The notes beneath the pieces were generated by a model. It was given only the letters and a program-made list of their open reading frames with translations. It did no database searches and was not told the DNA's origin. From Bryum argenteum (Eukaryota > Streptophyta > Bryopsida > Bryales > Bryaceae): 64,000 bases of DNA. The position numbers and the translations under genes are program-made. Positions within the stretch are counted from its first letter, which is position 1, and every line of letters starts with the position of its first letter. Below, in pieces: positions 11,942-22,990 of this stretch. The stretch covers positions 4,774,001 to 4,838,000 of the forward strand of contig CM073323.1 in NCBI GenBank assembly GCA_037043015.1, in the 5' to 3' direction.

Positions 11942-12838
11942 TCACTCATTAAGTGAATGTGAGCTTAATCTCCTCATCTCTATTGACTTTTCGTCCCACA
12001 AATTTTTTATGTCATTTAAATGTCCCCAACCAACAACTCCAACAACTTTTCCTTTGAGGTACCACAATGAGTTTGCCCACCTTTGATTCCTTCTAGCCAG
12101 ATAAAGTTGGTTTGTCAATTGAACATGTTCCGGATAAATACTTTTTACTTTCACTTTATCTTTGTCTAAAGCGTAATTTTTAGCATAAGTCTCCATATCT
12201 AAGTAAAGGCTTTTGATATACATGCATATGAAATCTCTAGATCCTATGTCCAATCTACAACTATGTCTCAAATTGGCTGCTTCAATATCCTCCGCGTTAT
12301 AATCATCCTCCAATACAATTCTAGCTCCCACTTTATGTCCTTCTTCAACCGCTACCTTCATCTCTTTTCCATATAATCCAAACACGTTAAAAATTGCCAT
12401 CAACTTTCCTTGAATATTGTCAAACAATAATTTATATATTATGCGATAGATATAAGTAAAATACAAACTTAGGTTATTTGTCTTGAAATACCAATCATGA
12501 TGAACTCTCCGAAATTCCACCATGACATAATTTGGCCTTATTGCTTTAATCATTTTTTTGACTATAGCTTTGGATTTTTGTGAGGTGTGTATGGTGCCTA
12601 TTAGATAAATCTCGGCTCCATTTGTTTCATTTTCTAAATGCAATATATTGCAAACATCCCAATTTGCTTGGACTAAATCATCTTTTTCTTGATTTATATT
12701 CATCCGCCAAGCTCTTCCCTCATTTTCCTCTAATTCTTGCAATTCTTGCAAAGTATATGCTTCAATTTTTGACTTATTTTTGAGATTCCTAATTTTGGAT
12801 AATATATTTTGAAAAAGTTTGCTAAAGAATGTCACCAT
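11942..12838 (-). CDS. TraB-domain protein (intronless, 298 aa)
   Basis: The TraB/PrgY family is found in bacteria, archaea and eukaryotes; plant and animal members are mostly organelle-associated proteins of poorly known biochemistry, some at mitochondria. Residues about 75-290 carry the family landmarks: the N-terminal IYLIGTIHTSQKS with its GTxH motif, an acidic-start strand PNYVMVEFRRVH, the central EMKVAVEEGHKVGARIVL, and the C-terminal ARRNQRWANSLW followed by VVGVVGWGHLNDIKNLW. No clear transit peptide or C-terminal membrane segment is evident. The first Met fits a complete domain with about 75 extra residues, several of them Lys/Glu-rich. It is one uninterrupted exon with very AT-rich codons, unlike the GC-rich multi-exon genes elsewhere here. 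It lies between two inverted copies of an old repeat. A retrocopy, a transposon-captured gene or a laterally acquired gene are all possible. Confidence 0.85.
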   Translation of the reverse strand: MVTFFSKLFQNILSKIRNLKNKSKIEAYTLQELQELEENEGRAWRMNINQEKDDLVQANWDVCNILHLENETNGAEIYLIGTIHTSQKSKAIVKKMIKAIRPNYVMVEFRRVHHDWYFKTNNLSLYFTYIYRIIYKLLFDNIQGKLMAIFNVFGLYGKEMKVAVEEGHKVGARIVLEDDYNAEDIEAANLRHSCRLDIGSRDFICMYIKSLYLDMETYAKNYALDKDKVKVKSIYPEHVQLTNQLYLARRNQRWANSLWYLKGKVVGVVGWGHLNDIKNLWDEKSIEMRRLSSHSLNE

Positions 12839-13324
12839 GGTTCGAAATGCAAGTTTATAAACTATTGCTTCTAATTGGAAAAAAAAGTTACTAAGTTGTA
12901 AGTTTGAATCTTATGAGCTCGACATACTATACCACAATTAAGCTAATAATCATTTATAGTAATGATAATACGATATACAAGTATAATGAAATAATTATAA
13001 ATTCATAGTAAAATTTTTGTACACTTAGAGTAAAAGTGATAACATGAGAGAAAGTGAAAGGTTATGAACAATTGACTCTCTTTCTTAGAACGGAAATTAT
13101 TCAATGACTTCAAACATGGAAGTCCACTTCTACTATAAAAAGAAAACCATAAAATTTGTAATAAAATTACATTGCTAAAACTATAGCACAAAAAACGTAA
13201 TAATAAAGTAAATGATTTGTAAAAGTAAAATATTTATTATGCTGAAACTTATCATCATTTAAAAAAAAGTTAACTCCTAAAGGTGAGTGAGGCCCAAATT
13301 GGGTTGAGTTAGCCTCTGACTTAC

Positions 13325-14045
13325 TAAATTTAGATCACATGAAGTTGAAACGTTTTGAAGGTTGTAGATATTTTTATAATTTTATAGCTTTCTTGAAAAA
13401 TGCATCGCATGCTCCCAAATTCCTCATACTTTAGGATATGTTTCCGGTCAAAGTTTGAAAACACTATTTGAATTATGACCAAAAGTACCTAAACTCTGTG
13501 GTATATGCTCGTTTATTCTCAAAATTTGCTCAAAATTGATTAAAACATAGAAACTTCAAAAATTCACCAAAATTTGAGATTTTACTTTTTTGCAAGTTTT
13601 GCTCTTTTGTATATGTATAAAGGGTAATAAGACATGATCTCAATGTTTGGATTATCAAGCTAATGATTTTTACATGCATTTTATTTTTAGAAACTCCTTG
13701 GTATTTTATATTCAGGATACCTCCATGTGAAGAATCAAGCATTTTGTCAAGTTTTATAGGTGGTATGAGGGTAAAATTAACATAGACATATTCCTTACTC
13801 ACCTAGGAACAAGAATTTGAAGGGCCTCATGTCAAATTTTCTCTCAAAATTGATTTTTTTGGGCCCCCAAAACTTTACTTTGCCATTCTACGACATGAAT
13901 TTTATTTACTTATTATTATTATTATTATTTTTTTTTAATGTGATGATCCCACAAATGGTGAGGGGTTTGAACCTAAAATTTGGTGTACATGAGTTAAGTA
14001 CTAGATTTTATGGTTACATACTTCAAAACTTGTCGAAATTCAAGT
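13325..14045 (-). repeat. Old inverted-repeat arm, right copy
   Basis: Diverged reverse complement of about 8465-9115, with the same order of shared blocks. It contains a short TTA microsatellite and T run near 13910-13936. The distance between arms is about 4.2 kb and encloses the TraB-domain gene. Confidence 0.65.
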
Positions 14046-14692
14046 ATTTGCATCTTGCATCATAAGAGGCCAATTTTGAGAGTTTCTTGGTGTTTTGAGG
14101 CTACTCACCTTGGGGGGTTAAATAAAGTAAAAAAATATAGGTGAGATAAATTAGGACTGAACATAATTACATAATTCTAAGCTTTTCTTATTTTCTTTAT
14201 GGTCCATCATACCAAGTATTGTATAATGCCTCAAATGCCCCATAATAGATAATTCTACCACAAAAGTTAATCAAGAACATGTGATAGGTTGGAAAGTCGT
14301 TAATAATTTTTGCACTACTATTACGTTCTAAGGGGGATTGGTAAAAAATGGAGCGGTACTAATATTGGAGCTTTAGGCTTCTTCACTTACATGTGCATGA
14401 TAACATTGCTAAATGTAAGTTCACCTTCAAAAATTCATAGCAAATTGTAAAAAAGTCCAAAAAATTCACCCCCACTCTTCTTCCCCTTACATTCCCCATG
14501 CACAAAAAGTACTACAATATTTACTTTAGTACTATTAGAAATTCCGAAATTTGAGCCATTATTGAGCACTCTCCTCTATGTTTGCAATTGAAAAGAAATT
14601 TAAATTGGTGGTAAGCAACTTCACTAATTTTTGAACCCCGTTCAGTGCCAAGTGGAGCGTTCATTCCCCAGGCAAGTCCCCTTCTTAATTAA

Positions 14693-15053
14693 CCCTTAAA
14701 CGTCTAAGGTGACCCGAGGGGTCCTTTTCCAACAGAATCTTCTCTGTAGCTCTCAATGTACTCAACTTTTCACTTATATTTTGATGTCAAACTGGTCACC
14801 TTCTTCTGATGCATTCAAATAGTGAAATATTAGAATTCAAATCACAATTTGTATGAGTGATTTTTTGCTTTGAAAGGATTGTGGTAGGTAGGTTGGGGTT
14901 GTACAATACTTGTAGGAGGTTGCAAGCTCATCATTGATTGGATCATTCATGATGCCCAAGTTCAAAAAGTGCACTATTCATGATGCCCGAGTCCAAAAGA
15001 TGTTGTGATCCAATACTGGGCTGCCCAAATCCGTATAGCCTGACGTTTAAGGG
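14693..15053 (+). mobile_element. piggyBac-like MITE, copy A (361 bp)
   Basis: TTAA lies immediately outside both ends. The termini are inverted: CCCTTAAACGTCTAAGG at the left and CCCTTAAACGTCAGGC in reverse complement at the right. The interior (a block around CTGTAGCTCTCAATGTACTC, then TTTTGATGTCAAACTGGTCA) is shared with the copies at 48257-48640 (opposite orientation) and 50316-50677 (same orientation). TTAA target duplication plus ends beginning CCC are the hallmark of the piggyBac superfamily. There is no coding capacity, so the element is non-autonomous. Confidence 0.75.
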
Positions 15054-15191
15054 TTAAAGACCTAGATCACAACTTGGATCACAACTTGCCTTGATATCTC
15101 TTTTTCACATACATTTTTTTTTTTTTTTCAATAAAAGTAGAATCTAAAATTTTGGTGATTTTTTAGCATATCAATGGTTTTTGAGCCTCAT

Positions 15192-15254
15192 GGTCTCCTT
15201 GATTTTAGCTGAGTAGAGGCAATCTGCTTCGACTCAACTAAAATCAAGGAGATC
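15192..15254. repeat. Short hairpin-forming inverted repeat
   Basis: Two arms of about 23 bp (TCTCCTTGATTTTAGCTGAG and its near-perfect complement) surround a loop of about 16 bp. No transposon ends or target duplication are obvious. It may be a remnant fold-back element or a small hairpin-RNA source. Confidence 0.6.
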
Positions 15255-16074
15255 CTGAAAACATTATCCACTATAGAAAATTTAGGAAACCTCAAAGTTA
15301 GTAAATATTCCCCTTTCCTCAAGGTATAGCAAAGCCAAAGGAGATTGAAAGCACTTTACTCTCCTATCACAGATTTAGAAGACCATGGTCCATTGTGTCA
15401 AGCGACCCAAATTACAAGAAACAATATGCACTTTTGTAATGAACCTCCTACCTACATACATTTCTCTCCCTACATTAGACATATAACAAATTAAAAATAT
15501 TTCTAACTACAAAAACAATCTTCAAGTACATGTAAGTCCAAGTCTATATACATATTTGAAACTAGAAGATCATTGTCCTACTTTGGTAACCATGGACCAA
15601 AAGCTCTTGGAGAACGGAAGAAATTCTTCAACCTCACCAAAAATCCCAATAACCCATTTTAGATTTTACAAGGTTATTTTTTGGTCTTATATTATTGTTT
15701 TTTATATGTTTATAATAGTGTTGTGATAAAGGCATGAGTCCATTTGCAAGGGCCAGCAAAATACTGGAGTACATGAAGAGCAGAGAACATCATAGGGAAC
15801 TTCCATGATGACAAGACCTAGTTGCAAACTTCATTGAGTACCAAAGCACATGGGGAGCTTTCAATCCTTGGTGCTCCCCACTTGGTGAACACGTTCCCTT
15901 CCATTCATGAGCATGCCTCTAATCATTTGTTGCATGGCCCCTTTTAGAATGATGCCTCATCCTAGAGGTTTTTACCCTTGAGGTAGGGATACTCAATTCC
16001 AATCATTTCTTTTTGCTTTCCTACCAATTGAGTGTACTAATCAATTGAGAGAAATATAATCGTGAACCCAAGTA

Positions 16075-16291
16075 CACTAAATAGGTAGATTAGTGTTAGA
16101 TACACTAATTTACATAAACAAGCTATAAGTTTTTACCGTTAGTCAATATTTTTACCATCTACAATGGTCAAGATGGGGATCCTTACATAGTATTGGAATC
16201 AATACTCTTGGTAAATTTTTTGTACCAAAAGTAAAAACTTGTAGCATTTTCAAATCTTATAAAAATCTAACACTAATCTACCTATTTAGTG
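16075..16291 (+). mobile_element. TA-flanked MITE, family 1, copy 2 (217 bp)
   Basis: TA flanks both ends. The 27-bp terminal repeats start CACTAAATAGGTAGATTAG. The interior is nearly identical to the copy at 47725-47940 and clearly related to 1394-1610. Confidence 0.8.
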
Positions 16292-16299
16292 TAGTTGAC

Positions 16300-19089
16300 A
16301 AGGGGGAATAATAATACTTTCACGGAATGTACTTGTGGTGTAGATTTGACTTCAAATGTTTCGAAAAATCCAAATTAGGTTTTGAGGGATTTGGACAACC
16401 TACGTCCATGTGTGTTTGAAGCTTAGAGTTTTGAACTACGTGAGCCTTGTTAAATTAGTTCATATTGGAGGATGTATGATCAATCTCTCAAGTTTTAGGG
16501 CCTAGACTCTATGATCCTCCCTCAAACTCTCTTATTTTAACCCTAAAGGATCATTCAAGCGTGTTTTTGAACCTTGGAAACTAGTAACTGCAGTTTTTTT
16601 TTTTACCATTTTGTACAAATTGGTAACTTGCTCTTGTAAATTTTGGAGGTTGCCCTTGTAAAATTGGTAAAGCTTTTGACTTGACGAACCTTGGAACTCA
16701 AGTAGTGACTTGGTTATGAACTTATTGTCAATTTTTTTCCGGAAAAGGATAAATTTGAATTTACTCAAATTGGCCTTTTTGGGCTGAGAAACTAAAATTT
16801 GCATTAAAAAATATATCTTAATTTGGAATTTGACATTGCAAATTCTCTCTTACACACACCTTATAGTATAGGGAGCATCTAAACAAAATGTTAGACAAAA
16901 AATTACTATTAACTCCTTCATCTAAGTTGCCAAAATTGCAAAAACCACTTTTTACATCCTTCAGTTGGTCCCTTAGAGGTTAATAATGTACAGGAGAAAT
17001 TTTGAGTTTATGAAGTATCTTTCAAGGATAGATTTGTTTGTATGTGTAGACCAAACTTAAATCCAAAATTCCCACTATATGTGATATCATATTGTTCGAA
17101 GGTGAAATAATTATGTTTCTCTTGTTAACGAAAGGAGATGGAATGTTTTGTGGAGCACTAAAACCATAAAGTAGACATGACTTGATTTTCCGAGTATTTG
17201 TTCCTTGATATGTTAGAATGTTGTTTGCATGACTTTAGTCTAACAAGGTATATGAAACCTACAAAAATGCTTGGATTTTTGTTTTCAAGTAACTTGAAAC
17301 TCAAATACAAGGACTAGTTTTTGAGTTGCACAAGCTAATTGTTTTTAGGAAGATCTTGTTGAATATCTTGTTAGAAGAATATGAGAAAACACTACTAGTT
17401 GTAACAAGCTTTAGCTTCATTGTTTACAGGTTGAATCAATGCAAAGTTGATTGAAGTCAAAACAACTTATTTTAGGCTTCACTTGACTCTAAGGAGTTTT
17501 GACTACATAAACCAGAATTTGTTAGTACATTGAGCTCAAATAATTTTAACACATGAATATGGATAATGGCTTTTGCATGAGAGCTCCTACATGGGCAGAA
17601 TTTACATACACTTTATTGCGTACGTATTCAAGGCAAAATCTCATGAGAGAATTACCCTATCCGAGAAGGATAAGAGTGCTCACGAAGAAAATGATTGACA
17701 TGGTAATTGAGCAGAGAGTGCTCTACTTCTTGTTGATTCAAACAAGTGTAGACAAAACTGGCGACGATAGTGATCGAAGCATGGGATTACTATCGTAATC
17801 TTTCCTCTACATACCCCCCAACCATGGATAGAATTTCTTTCTTTGAGACATTCTCGAGACCATGGAGAAAATCTTCCCTTCCCTTAAGATCAAGTGGCAA
17901 GAATTAAGTACCTCCCATCACATGATGACTAGAGTGATGGACAATATTTGTTACTTTGATACTTATTCAAATGTTTTAGATTTTTGCCTTATACCTCTAA
18001 ACTTGAGAAAATTTGTACATTTCAATGCCTTTCTACTTTTGAAATATCCTTGGGTCAAGGATAGCTTACCCATTCATTATCGAGAGATTGATTACAAACG
18101 TAAAAACTAGGACAAATTTTACTAAATTAAGAGTGCAAATAGTGTCAAGAAGTGGGAATTTGGCGAGCTATGGCTAGAATCTCCTTGGTGGTGACCCCTT
18201 TCACAGGAACTTATCTCGACTTATCATAATAAGAGTCCTAGGACATACGTAGAGCCATTTCTTGCAATGAATAAAACGATAACGTCTAAATTACCTCCTC
18301 TTGATAGACCATTGTTTCCAACACCTCTCCTATATCCATGACTAATTTTTGTTAAATAAATTGTAGTTTACAGGGCAATGGTAAGCTTGGGGTATCACTT
18401 TTTGGACACACTAATTAGGTTATTTTTATTGAAAACCTCCAAAGTTTGTCTAATTTAGTCATTTTAATCAAGTAAAAAGACCCTAAAATAGAAAATAAAA
18501 TATCATGCACCTCACTGAAATCAAAGTATATATGCCTATAGATTTTCTTTTAGATTTTTTATTTTTTTTGGATCCATTCATAGATGAGGGAAAAAGTGTT
18601 GAATTTGGGGATTTGCAGGCATTATAGTGCACAATGAATTAATTTTTTAAAAATTAAATAAATTATTTTGTATTCTATACAAGAAGATGTAGGTCATATT
18701 CAAAAATTATATTTAAATAAAAATGGTTGATATTCCATTTGCTTGATTCTATGGATTTTAGGTTATTGGGACATGACTTACTTTTTCAACTAAAAAATCA
18801 AATAAAATTACTTCAAAATATTTTTTTTAATTTTTAATTTTTTTCTTGATACATTATAAGTATAGACAACTAAAACCACATCTAATGTAGTCTTATTGTA
18901 TTACAGTTTAAAAATGGATATGTTTGTCACACTAGCATAGAGTGCAATTGTTCATGGGACAACCTTTTTGGGTACCCCAACCAGAGCATCACCCTACAAA
19001 CATTCTATGAGAAAGTCAGGGTTTCTACTTTCCCGCACAACAAATTTAGTCATACCTTCGAAGAGAACGAAGGTTTCACTGCCTGATTT
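16300..19089. other. AT-rich intergenic DNA, no gene recognised
   Basis: Two neighbouring plus-strand frames of about 80 codons (17553-17798 and 17862-18110) have a protein-like feel (for example PTWAEFTYTLLRTYSRQ) but match nothing I recognise. They could be an old coding remnant. Confidence 0.4.
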
Positions 19090-19424
19090 TCCCACTACTA
19101 CACGTTACCAATATATAAACATATTTGTGTCCTATTAATGACGTCTTTAAAACGATTAAGAAAATCTCTTCGAGTAAAAAACGTTTTAGTTCTGTCACAT
19201 TTGCGTTTTAAGAATGAAACAAAAACGTCATACATTTGACTACAAAAACGTCATAAAATTTAACAAAAACATATTTATGACGTATTCGAAACGTTTTTCA
19301 TAGGCATTTGATACACATGTGCAACGAAATCATAAAATTAGCAAAACATTGTTTTGCAACTTTGCTACAACTTTGTAGCGTTTGTAAATGATTTAGTGCT
19401 AGAACATAATAAAGACAATTCTCC

Positions 19425-20400
19425 CAATTTAGGGCATGAAATTTTTAAAAAATGAAAAAATACGAGTTCTATAGAATATTCACTTCGTTCTTTCTCACAA
19501 CAGCTACAAAGTGCAAGAAATCTCTCTTTTGGGCTAAAGTGATCAGAATCATTTTAAAGCAAACCTCTTCTCCACCTGGTTTCTATGAAAGTTCATAATT
19601 TTGGATTGTAGTTCATTTTTTTGAATAAGCATAAAATTGGTTCAAAGTCATCAATTCCAATGAATATTATGTTGCAATATACTCTCCGGGTAAAAATTTT
19701 GAACGACTTAAAGATCTTTAGACAAGATTTAAATTTGAAAATACAGAGTAGAAAGGCTAGAGATACACTGGTAGTTCCTAAAATGAAGGAACTTAGGATA
19801 TAAAGCTTGGCAAATGATAAGATGATGAAATGTAAAGAACTTCCAGTTGAAGATGAATGAACTAGAGTTAGATAATTATAAGTGGATAATATGTACACTG
19901 AAGTTAGACCACTCTAGTTGATCTATAGATAAGATTCCACTAGAGTTGGACCACTCGAGATAGAGATTGTGAAAATAAAAAAAGTTGGGATACTCTAGAT
20001 GATCTACAAATCAAATCTATTTGTGGATATTGAAGATTAAAAGATTAAAGAAAGACTTTTAGTACCTTAGGAATTGTTAAGAGTAGATAACATGCGATCA
20101 CCAGAAGTCTAGAATAGATAACATTAGTCATCTAAGTAATTGTTAAGTATTTACTACAGTTTAACTAGGGTTAGGGGCGTTACCTACCACTGCTCAACTC
20201 TAGTTGTCCATACCTTATCCCTAGCCTAACCCTACTTATGTATGTTTTATCCCTACCATATAATGGAGGATTAGTATAGTGGCTACTCACTTCTTCTCTT
20301 TCATTTCTCTTTCTCTCAACATCTCTCAACAGGAATAAACAAGCCAAGGATCTCTTTTTCTTTTGCAAATTACTCTTGCCTTTGCTTTCTCTTGTCTTTG
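19425..20400 (+). repeat. 976-bp inverted repeat, left arm
   Basis: The reverse complement recurs at 21085-22060. The arms have exactly equal length with no net indel, and all segments I compared were identical, including translated stretches of 101, 62 and 60 residues. The frames inside are consequences of the duplication and match no known protein. Confidence 0.95.
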
Positions 20401-20757
20401 GTTTTCACTTCCTCTCAACATTTAGCTCTTCTCTCAAGTCGCCTTTCAAAAAGTTGCTGTATTATTCATGCTGATAGAGCTGTAATTAAAATATAATATA
20501 GTTTAGAGGTATTAACTACTCAATTTGTAATTGTCATTGCGAATACATAGTGCACCATGGCTAGTGATGTATCAATAGGTAGTAGAGATAGTTTGTCCAA
20601 TAAAAGGTTCACGTAGTAGCAATAGTGACCGTTCGCCTAGTAGCGAGGTTAGAAATTTGTTAAGAAGTGATAGCAGTTTGTCAGGAAGTGGTGATTCCAT
20701 TGGTAGTAATCCATCTGAAATTAATATGAGTGTGTATGAATTTGATCGTGTCGTGTC

Positions 20758-20865
20758 CTTTCGAAACTTAGAAAATATTAGAGAACCAAAATACTTTTGT
20801 TTTTGTGATAGGTGTAAAGGAGATCATAAGCACAAAATTAGCATCATTACTCATCATGTTACCGA
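20758..20865 (+). repeat. Inner inverted-repeat pair, left copy
   Basis: Pairs imperfectly with 20981-21080 (shared block ACTTAGAAAATATTAGAGAA; the left copy has a small insertion around GGAGATCATA). It lies in the loop between the 976-bp arms and is more diverged than they are. Confidence 0.85.
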
Positions 20866-20980
20866 CCTGTTCGGACCTATGGTAGGCAAACTTGCATTTA
20901 CATTGATTGCAATAACAAGGGTAAATTATTCCTATATTCTCAAACGATGTGGACCTCCTACCTTAGGTCCAAACAAGTCT

Positions 20981-21080
20981 GTAACATGACGGGTAATGAT
21001 GCTAATTTTGTGCTTTACACCTATCACAAAAACAAAATTATCTTAGTTCTCTAATATTTTCTAAGTTTTGAAAGGAGACG
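20981..21080 (-). repeat. Inner inverted-repeat pair, right copy
   Basis: Partner of 20758-20865. It directly adjoins the right 976-bp arm, whereas about 360 bp separate the left copy from the left arm, so the palindrome is asymmetric in its loop. Confidence 0.85.
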
Positions 21081-21084
21081 ACAA

Positions 21085-22060
21085 CAAAGACAAGAGAAAG
21101 CAAAGGCAAGAGTAATTTGCAAAAGAAAAAGAGATCCTTGGCTTGTTTATTCCTGTTGAGAGATGTTGAGAGAAAGAGAAATGAAAGAGAAGAAGTGAGT
21201 AGCCACTATACTAATCCTCCATTATATGGTAGGGATAAAACATACATAAGTAGGGTTAGGCTAGGGATAAGGTATGGACAACTAGAGTTGAGCAGTGGTA
21301 GGTAACGCCCCTAACCCTAGTTAAACTGTAGTAAATACTTAACAATTACTTAGATGACTAATGTTATCTATTCTAGACTTCTGGTGATCGCATGTTATCT
21401 ACTCTTAACAATTCCTAAGGTACTAAAAGTCTTTCTTTAATCTTTTAATCTTCAATATCCACAAATAGATTTGATTTGTAGATCATCTAGAGTATCCCAA
21501 CTTTTTTTATTTTCACAATCTCTATCTCGAGTGGTCCAACTCTAGTGGAATCTTATCTATAGATCAACTAGAGTGGTCTAACTTCAGTGTACATATTATC
21601 CACTTATAATTATCTAACTCTAGTTCATTCATCTTCAACTGGAAGTTCTTTACATTTCATCATCTTATCATTTGCCAAGCTTTATATCCTAAGTTCCTTC
21701 ATTTTAGGAACTACCAGTGTATCTCTAGCCTTTCTACTCTGTATTTTCAAATTTAAATCTTGTCTAAAGATCTTTAAGTCGTTCAAAATTTTTACCCGGA
21801 GAGTATATTGCAACATAATATTCATTGGAATTGATGACTTTGAACCAATTTTATGCTTATTCAAAAAAATGAACTACAATCCAAAATTATGAACTTTCAT
21901 AGAAACCAGGTGGAGAAGAGGTTTGCTTTAAAATGATTCTGATCACTTTAGCCCAAAAGAGAGATTTCTTGCACTTTGTAGCTGTTGTGAGAAAGAACGA
22001 AGTGAATATTCTATAGAACTCGTATTTTTTCATTTTTTAAAAATTTCATGCCCTAAATTG
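21085..22060 (-). repeat. 976-bp inverted repeat, right arm
   Basis: Exact-length reverse complement of 19425-20400. The outer boundary is the block CATGCCCTAAATTG. Confidence 0.95.
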
Positions 22061-22474
22061 AAAACCCGTGTTAAAGACGTCGCTTCCGTCTCACCAACGT
22101 TACAAACTCACTTAAAATCGTCATAAAAAATGTCATAATGTATGCTGCTTGTAATAGTATCCCTACCGAGACATGAAAAAGTTTCGGCAGAATGTAGCCA
22201 TAAGTAAAAGCCAAGTCACAAGTTCCACTTCCTTTACTTCCACAACCAGTTCTGTTCAAAATTAGAGCTTTTACACATACTACTGCCAGTTAGAACATCA
22301 TAGACAGTCTTGGGAAGAGATCGAGGCTCCTGTTAGTCACATTCTCAGTAAGTAGCTCTCGTTTGCAACGATCAGCTTTTCAAAAGCAGGATTGCTTTTG
22401 AATGTAGGTTCTGCTATTACGGTTTTTTTCAATTGATAATATATGATTGATTGGTTCAATTTAAGATAAATAAA

Positions 22475-22990
22475 ATGAAGCGAAAAGTAGCAGCTCTAGC
22501 GATACCCGTGGGGGCAAATCCAAGGAACAAAACGAACGTCTACCTGAACGTGTATGACATAGGAAACATAAACAAGTATCTGTACTGGGCCGGACTAGGC
22601 GTTCATCATTCCGGAATAGCCGCCCACGGTGTCGAATACGCATTCGGAGGCGCCGTGAGTGGGGTCTACTCCGTGACGCCGAAAAAGGATCGGGGTTTCA
22701 CATTCCGACGGCAGATTCTGATGGGGACGACCAGCTTGAATGCCGCCGAGTTTCGAAGCTTCATAGATGATTGTGCCGGAGAAGAGTATCGTCCGGAGAC
22801 GTATCATTTGCTCACGAACAACTGCAACCACTTTAGTAACCATGTGTGTCGGAGGCTCATCGGGAGGGGTGCTCCTCGATGGGTCAATCGATTGGCGAGG
22901 TATAGTTTCCTCTGCAAGTGCTTCTTGCCTCCTGATCTTCACGAGGCTCCCGTGTCAGAGAATGGACCCACAATTGCCAACAGCACATGA
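22475..22990 (+). CDS. PPPDE (deSI-like) thiol isopeptidase, 171 aa
   Basis: PPPDE proteins are papain-fold peptidases that remove SUMO or ubiquitin from substrates; plants have a family of them annotated deSI-like. The single exon contains the complete domain at residues about 20-145: VYLNVYDIGNINKYLYW at the start, the catalytic His in GVHHSGI (His45) followed by AHGVEYAFGG, the FxFRR element at 75-79, and the catalytic Cys in LLTNNCNHFSNHVC (Cys117). The C-terminal WVNRLARYSFLCKCFLPPDL matches the usual plant tail. The ATG at 22475 is the first Met in frame and gives a short basic leader. Codons are GC-richer than the surroundings. The right end of the CACTA-like element lies about 315 bp upstream, within the likely promoter region. 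Function is inferred from family. Confidence 0.92.
   Translation: MKRKVAALAIPVGANPRNKTNVYLNVYDIGNINKYLYWAGLGVHHSGIAAHGVEYAFGGAVSGVYSVTPKKDRGFTFRRQILMGTTSLNAAEFRSFIDDCAGEEYRPETYHLLTNNCNHFSNHVCRRLIGRGAPRWVNRLARYSFLCKCFLPPDLHEAPVSENGPTIANST

Larger units (their letters stand above)
19093..22159. mobile_element. CACTA-like (En/Spm) element with a giant internal palindrome (3.07 kb)
   Basis: The left end reads CACTACTACA and the right end is TGTAATAGTA, its complement with two mismatches. The trinucleotide TCC flanks both sides (19090-19092 and 22160-22162), as expected for CACTA transposons. Subterminal DNA is rich in short repeats such as AAAACGTCATA, GACGTC and AAACGTTTT on both sides, another CACTA trait. 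Most of the interior is a 976-bp inverted repeat. In the loop, a plus-strand frame at 20657-20989 encodes a Cys/His-rich stretch YFCFCDRCKGDHKHKI that resembles the start of a transposase-associated zinc region, but no full transposase is present, so the copy is non-autonomous. The right terminus is degenerate, so exact ends are moderately certain. Confidence 0.6.

Noticed and set aside
16538-16985. Another pair of TTAA-adjacent CCCT-like ends
   Set aside because: Too diverged at both ends and with no shared interior to assign to the piggyBac-like family.
19593-21892. Identical 101-, 62- and 60-codon frames on opposite strands
   Set aside because: They are duplicated by the inverted repeat and match no known protein; not treated as genes.
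22595-22942. 115-codon minus-strand open frame
   Set aside because: Antisense shadow of the PPPDE gene.
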